64,000 bases of DNA, from contig CAZICM010000035.1 in NCBI GenBank assembly GCA_964537685.1, forward strand, positions 38,253-102,252, given 5' to 3'. The stretch comes from CAZICM01 sp964537685 (GTDB lineage Bacteria; Myxococcota_A; Polyangia; Polyangiales; Polyangiaceae). Positions 62,582 to 64,000 of this stretch are shown here, in pieces. Under the pieces are notes generated by a model that was given only the letters and a program-made list of their open reading frames with translations, had not been told where the DNA came from and did no database searches. The position numbers and the translations under genes were made by a program. Each line of letters starts with the position of its first letter. The first letter of the stretch is position 1.

Positions 62582-63895
62582 ATGAACAGGCTATACGATT
62601 GTATTGTCATCGGAGCGGGACTGGCCGGCCTCACAGCGGCGATTCATTTGCAGATGCGCGGCATTCGCGTCTTGCTCGTGGAGCGCAGAAATGCAGCCGG
62701 AGGTCTTTGCGGCACGCATGTATTTGATGGCCATGAATTCGTTATGGGCTGCAATGACTTCGGAAAGGGCTTTGCGCGGGAAATAGAAAAACTCGGTGTC
62801 GATATTTCTTTTCGCGAAATAAAATCACACTTTTATATTGATGGAAATACCTATGATATTCCAATGGATTTTAAAACGCTGGGCAAGATAGCAAAGTGGG
62901 CTCCCGATCTCATTCGCCTTGCATCTGTTTTTTCAAAGCGCGATCGCCGGGAGCGTTATGCCAATCTAGGCCCGCTGATTGATGCAAATATTAAAAACCC
63001 CAATTTCGCCGATTTTCTAAGCGTCTTTTCCTATGCCCTCGGGACATCCCCGACCCATCTCGCGCTGGACGATTTCTTGGGAGGTTTTTCCAAGGAACTG
63101 GCTTACGGCCACGACCACCCCGTCATTGCGGAAGGAGGTCCTGCTCATCTTGTGCAATGCATGGTCCGCCGCTTTGAATCTCTTGGAGGGACGCTTCTAT
63201 TGAATAGCGGCAGTGCGGCCCTGTCGAGGGATACCTCAAATGGCAAAAATGAACATATTGTAAAAACATCTCATGGTGAGTTCCGGGGACGCCGGGCAAT
63301 CACGAGCGAAGGGCGCTGGGGACTATATCCCGAGCATGCAACGCCCGGTCTATGCATTGGAATGTTTCACTTGATCATTCGTGAGAATTGCATCTTTCCA
63401 GATGGTTATCACACGCTTGCGTATTTACCCAAAAATACGGCCTCGTGGCTTAGCCAAATCGAAAGCGGCGAACTGCCAGATGAATTCGGCTTTCATGTGT
63501 TCGCCGGCGAGCTTCCCCCGAAGAATGGCGGCTATCCGCTCAATTTGTATTTCATGTGTCCGCGCGGCCTGGAGCATTTGCCGGATAATCTTCTCCAACG
63601 CATTAAAAAATATACCTTTGAAAAGGCCGAAATCCTTTTGCCAGGTTTTCGCAATGCCCTGATGTATGAGCGGGCTGTTACGCCAAAGCAATACGAAGAA
63701 TTGTATGGCCTATCTTCTGCGGCTGTGAAATTGCTCCCTCCCGCGGGATTTGAAAAGCCAGATGCCTATGAAATTGAGCGCGATATTTATCATATTGGCA
63801 ATTCTGTAAAACCCCTCGGAGAACATACAGGAGGGGCCGTTCTGTCGGGTTTAAATGCGGCAAAAATGGTGGAGAAAGACCTCGCAAGGCATTGA
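62582..63895 (+). CDS. CrtI-like FAD-dependent oxidoreductase
   Basis: 437 aa; ATG at 62582 with AAGGAGAGA just upstream. The N-terminal VIGAGLAGLTAAIHLQMRGIRVLLVERR is an FAD/NAD Rossmann motif of the phytoene desaturase/carotenoid isomerase superfamily, followed by GGLCGTHVFDG. The C-terminal GNSVKPLGEHTGGAVLSGLNAAKMV is the matching FAD contact. It may desaturate, saturate or isomerise an isoprenoid or other unsaturated lipid. No other carotenoid gene is nearby. It is about 17 kb from the ketosynthase locus, so a link to that pathway is only a possibility. Confidence 0.85.
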   Translation: MNRLYDCIVIGAGLAGLTAAIHLQMRGIRVLLVERRNAAGGLCGTHVFDGHEFVMGCNDFGKGFAREIEKLGVDISFREIKSHFYIDGNTYDIPMDFKTLGKIAKWAPDLIRLASVFSKRDRRERYANLGPLIDANIKNPNFADFLSVFSYALGTSPTHLALDDFLGGFSKELAYGHDHPVIAEGGPAHLVQCMVRRFESLGGTLLLNSGSAALSRDTSNGKNEHIVKTSHGEFRGRRAITSEGRWGLYPEHATPGLCIGMFHLIIRENCIFPDGYHTLAYLPKNTASWLSQIESGELPDEFGFHVFAGELPPKNGGYPLNLYFMCPRGLEHLPDNLLQRIKKYTFEKAEILLPGFRNALMYERAVTPKQYEELYGLSSAAVKLLPPAGFEKPDAYEIERDIYHIGNSVKPLGEHTGGAVLSGLNAAKMVEKDLARH

Positions 63896-63921
63896 GCAAT
63901 CACGTGCGGGAGGCTTTTTTT
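63880..63921 (+). terminator. Weak hairpin and T-tract after the CrtI-like gene
   Basis: An imperfect stem (CCTCGC with GCGGGAGG, two-base bulge) ends just before seven T residues at 63915-63921. The stem is weak, so this may be only a partial terminator. Confidence 0.3.
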
Positions 63922-63947
63922 CTCAAGCCTTGATATAGGCGAAAGGC

Positions 63948-64000
63948 ATGGCGGAGCAGCAGAGATACCGGGTACTCAAGCGTTTGGCGGCCGGCGGCAT
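63948..64000 (+). CDS. Ser/Thr protein kinase, 5' end only
   Basis: The ATG at 63948, with GAAAGG upstream, opens a frame that runs off the window after 17 codons. The residues QQRYRVLKRLAAGG are the typical start of Hanks-type bacterial kinases, where the Gly-rich loop (GxGGMG) follows. Only the N-terminus is present, so the rest of the architecture is unknown. Confidence 0.6.
   Translation, partial: MAEQQRYRVLKRLAAGG

Overview
The window looks like chromosomal DNA of a Myxococcota bacterium, most likely class Polyangia. This rests on family content, since no rRNA marker is present. The supporting genes are many secreted lipoproteins whose N-termini run into Ser/Thr then Gly-rich linkers (SSSSGMAGMGGAGG type), a DUF2169 protein, a very large Ser/Thr kinase-ATPase-TPR protein, a second kinase starting at the right edge, and Asp- or Cys-repeat lipoproteins ending in lamin-tail domains. 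I see no rRNA, tRNA, CRISPR array, insertion sequence, phage gene or origin. The DNA is densely coded on both strands, and the longest gene-free stretch is about 310 bp (61246-61555).

Layout. 1-3.5 kb: two divergent Gly-rich lipoproteins. 3.5-10.7 kb (minus strand): class IV aminotransferase, a lone P-loop ATPase, a TldE/TldD pair in which TldD carries a twin-arginine signal, an ACT-domain malic enzyme and a small Cys-rich lipoprotein. 10.8-19 kb: a secreted TPR-like protein, an SDR, a 7TMR-DISM histidine kinase, a DUF2085 membrane protein, a DUF4139 protein with an inserted TSP3/OmpA module, and a cupin. 19-25 kb: DUF2169 protein, a single-TM disordered protein, a CDGSH Fe-S protein, two translationally coupled lipoproteins and a membrane protein. 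25-30.4 kb: a 1349-aa lipoprotein with seven Cys-rich repeats, and a lipoprotein with a predicted beta-propeller.

30.4-45.2 kb is the most remarkable region, a type II fatty-acid/polyketide-like locus. A divergent promoter region separates a leftward pair (Tes-like radical SAM enzyme, SDR) from a rightward operon: FabZ-like dehydratase, four ketosynthase-family genes in two active/degenerate pairs, FabG-like reductase, nitroreductase-family flavoprotein, acyl carrier protein, class III aminotransferase, a second radical SAM enzyme with a C-terminal Cys cluster, and a fatty-acid-hydroxylase/sterol-desaturase-family membrane protein. A convergent LCAT-like alpha/beta hydrolase closes the locus. 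Seven of the ten operon junctions are 4-bp ATGA/GTGA overlaps. Together they suggest a reduced or polyene acyl chain built on the ACP by ketosynthase/chain-length-factor pairs, then aminated, oxidised and modified by radical chemistry. The product is unknown.

45-64 kb: a lipoprotein, a peptidoglycan-binding/class I glutamine amidotransferase fusion, two tandem paralogous exported proteins with TTG starts, a PuuB-like FAD oxidoreductase, an unrecognised 430-aa protein, the kinase-ATPase-TPR giant, another lipoprotein, an XRE regulator, a tRNA-dihydrouridine synthase, a TrpB2-type tryptophan synthase beta chain, a patatin-like lipase, a CrtI-like FAD oxidoreductase, and the first 17 codons of a second Ser/Thr kinase.
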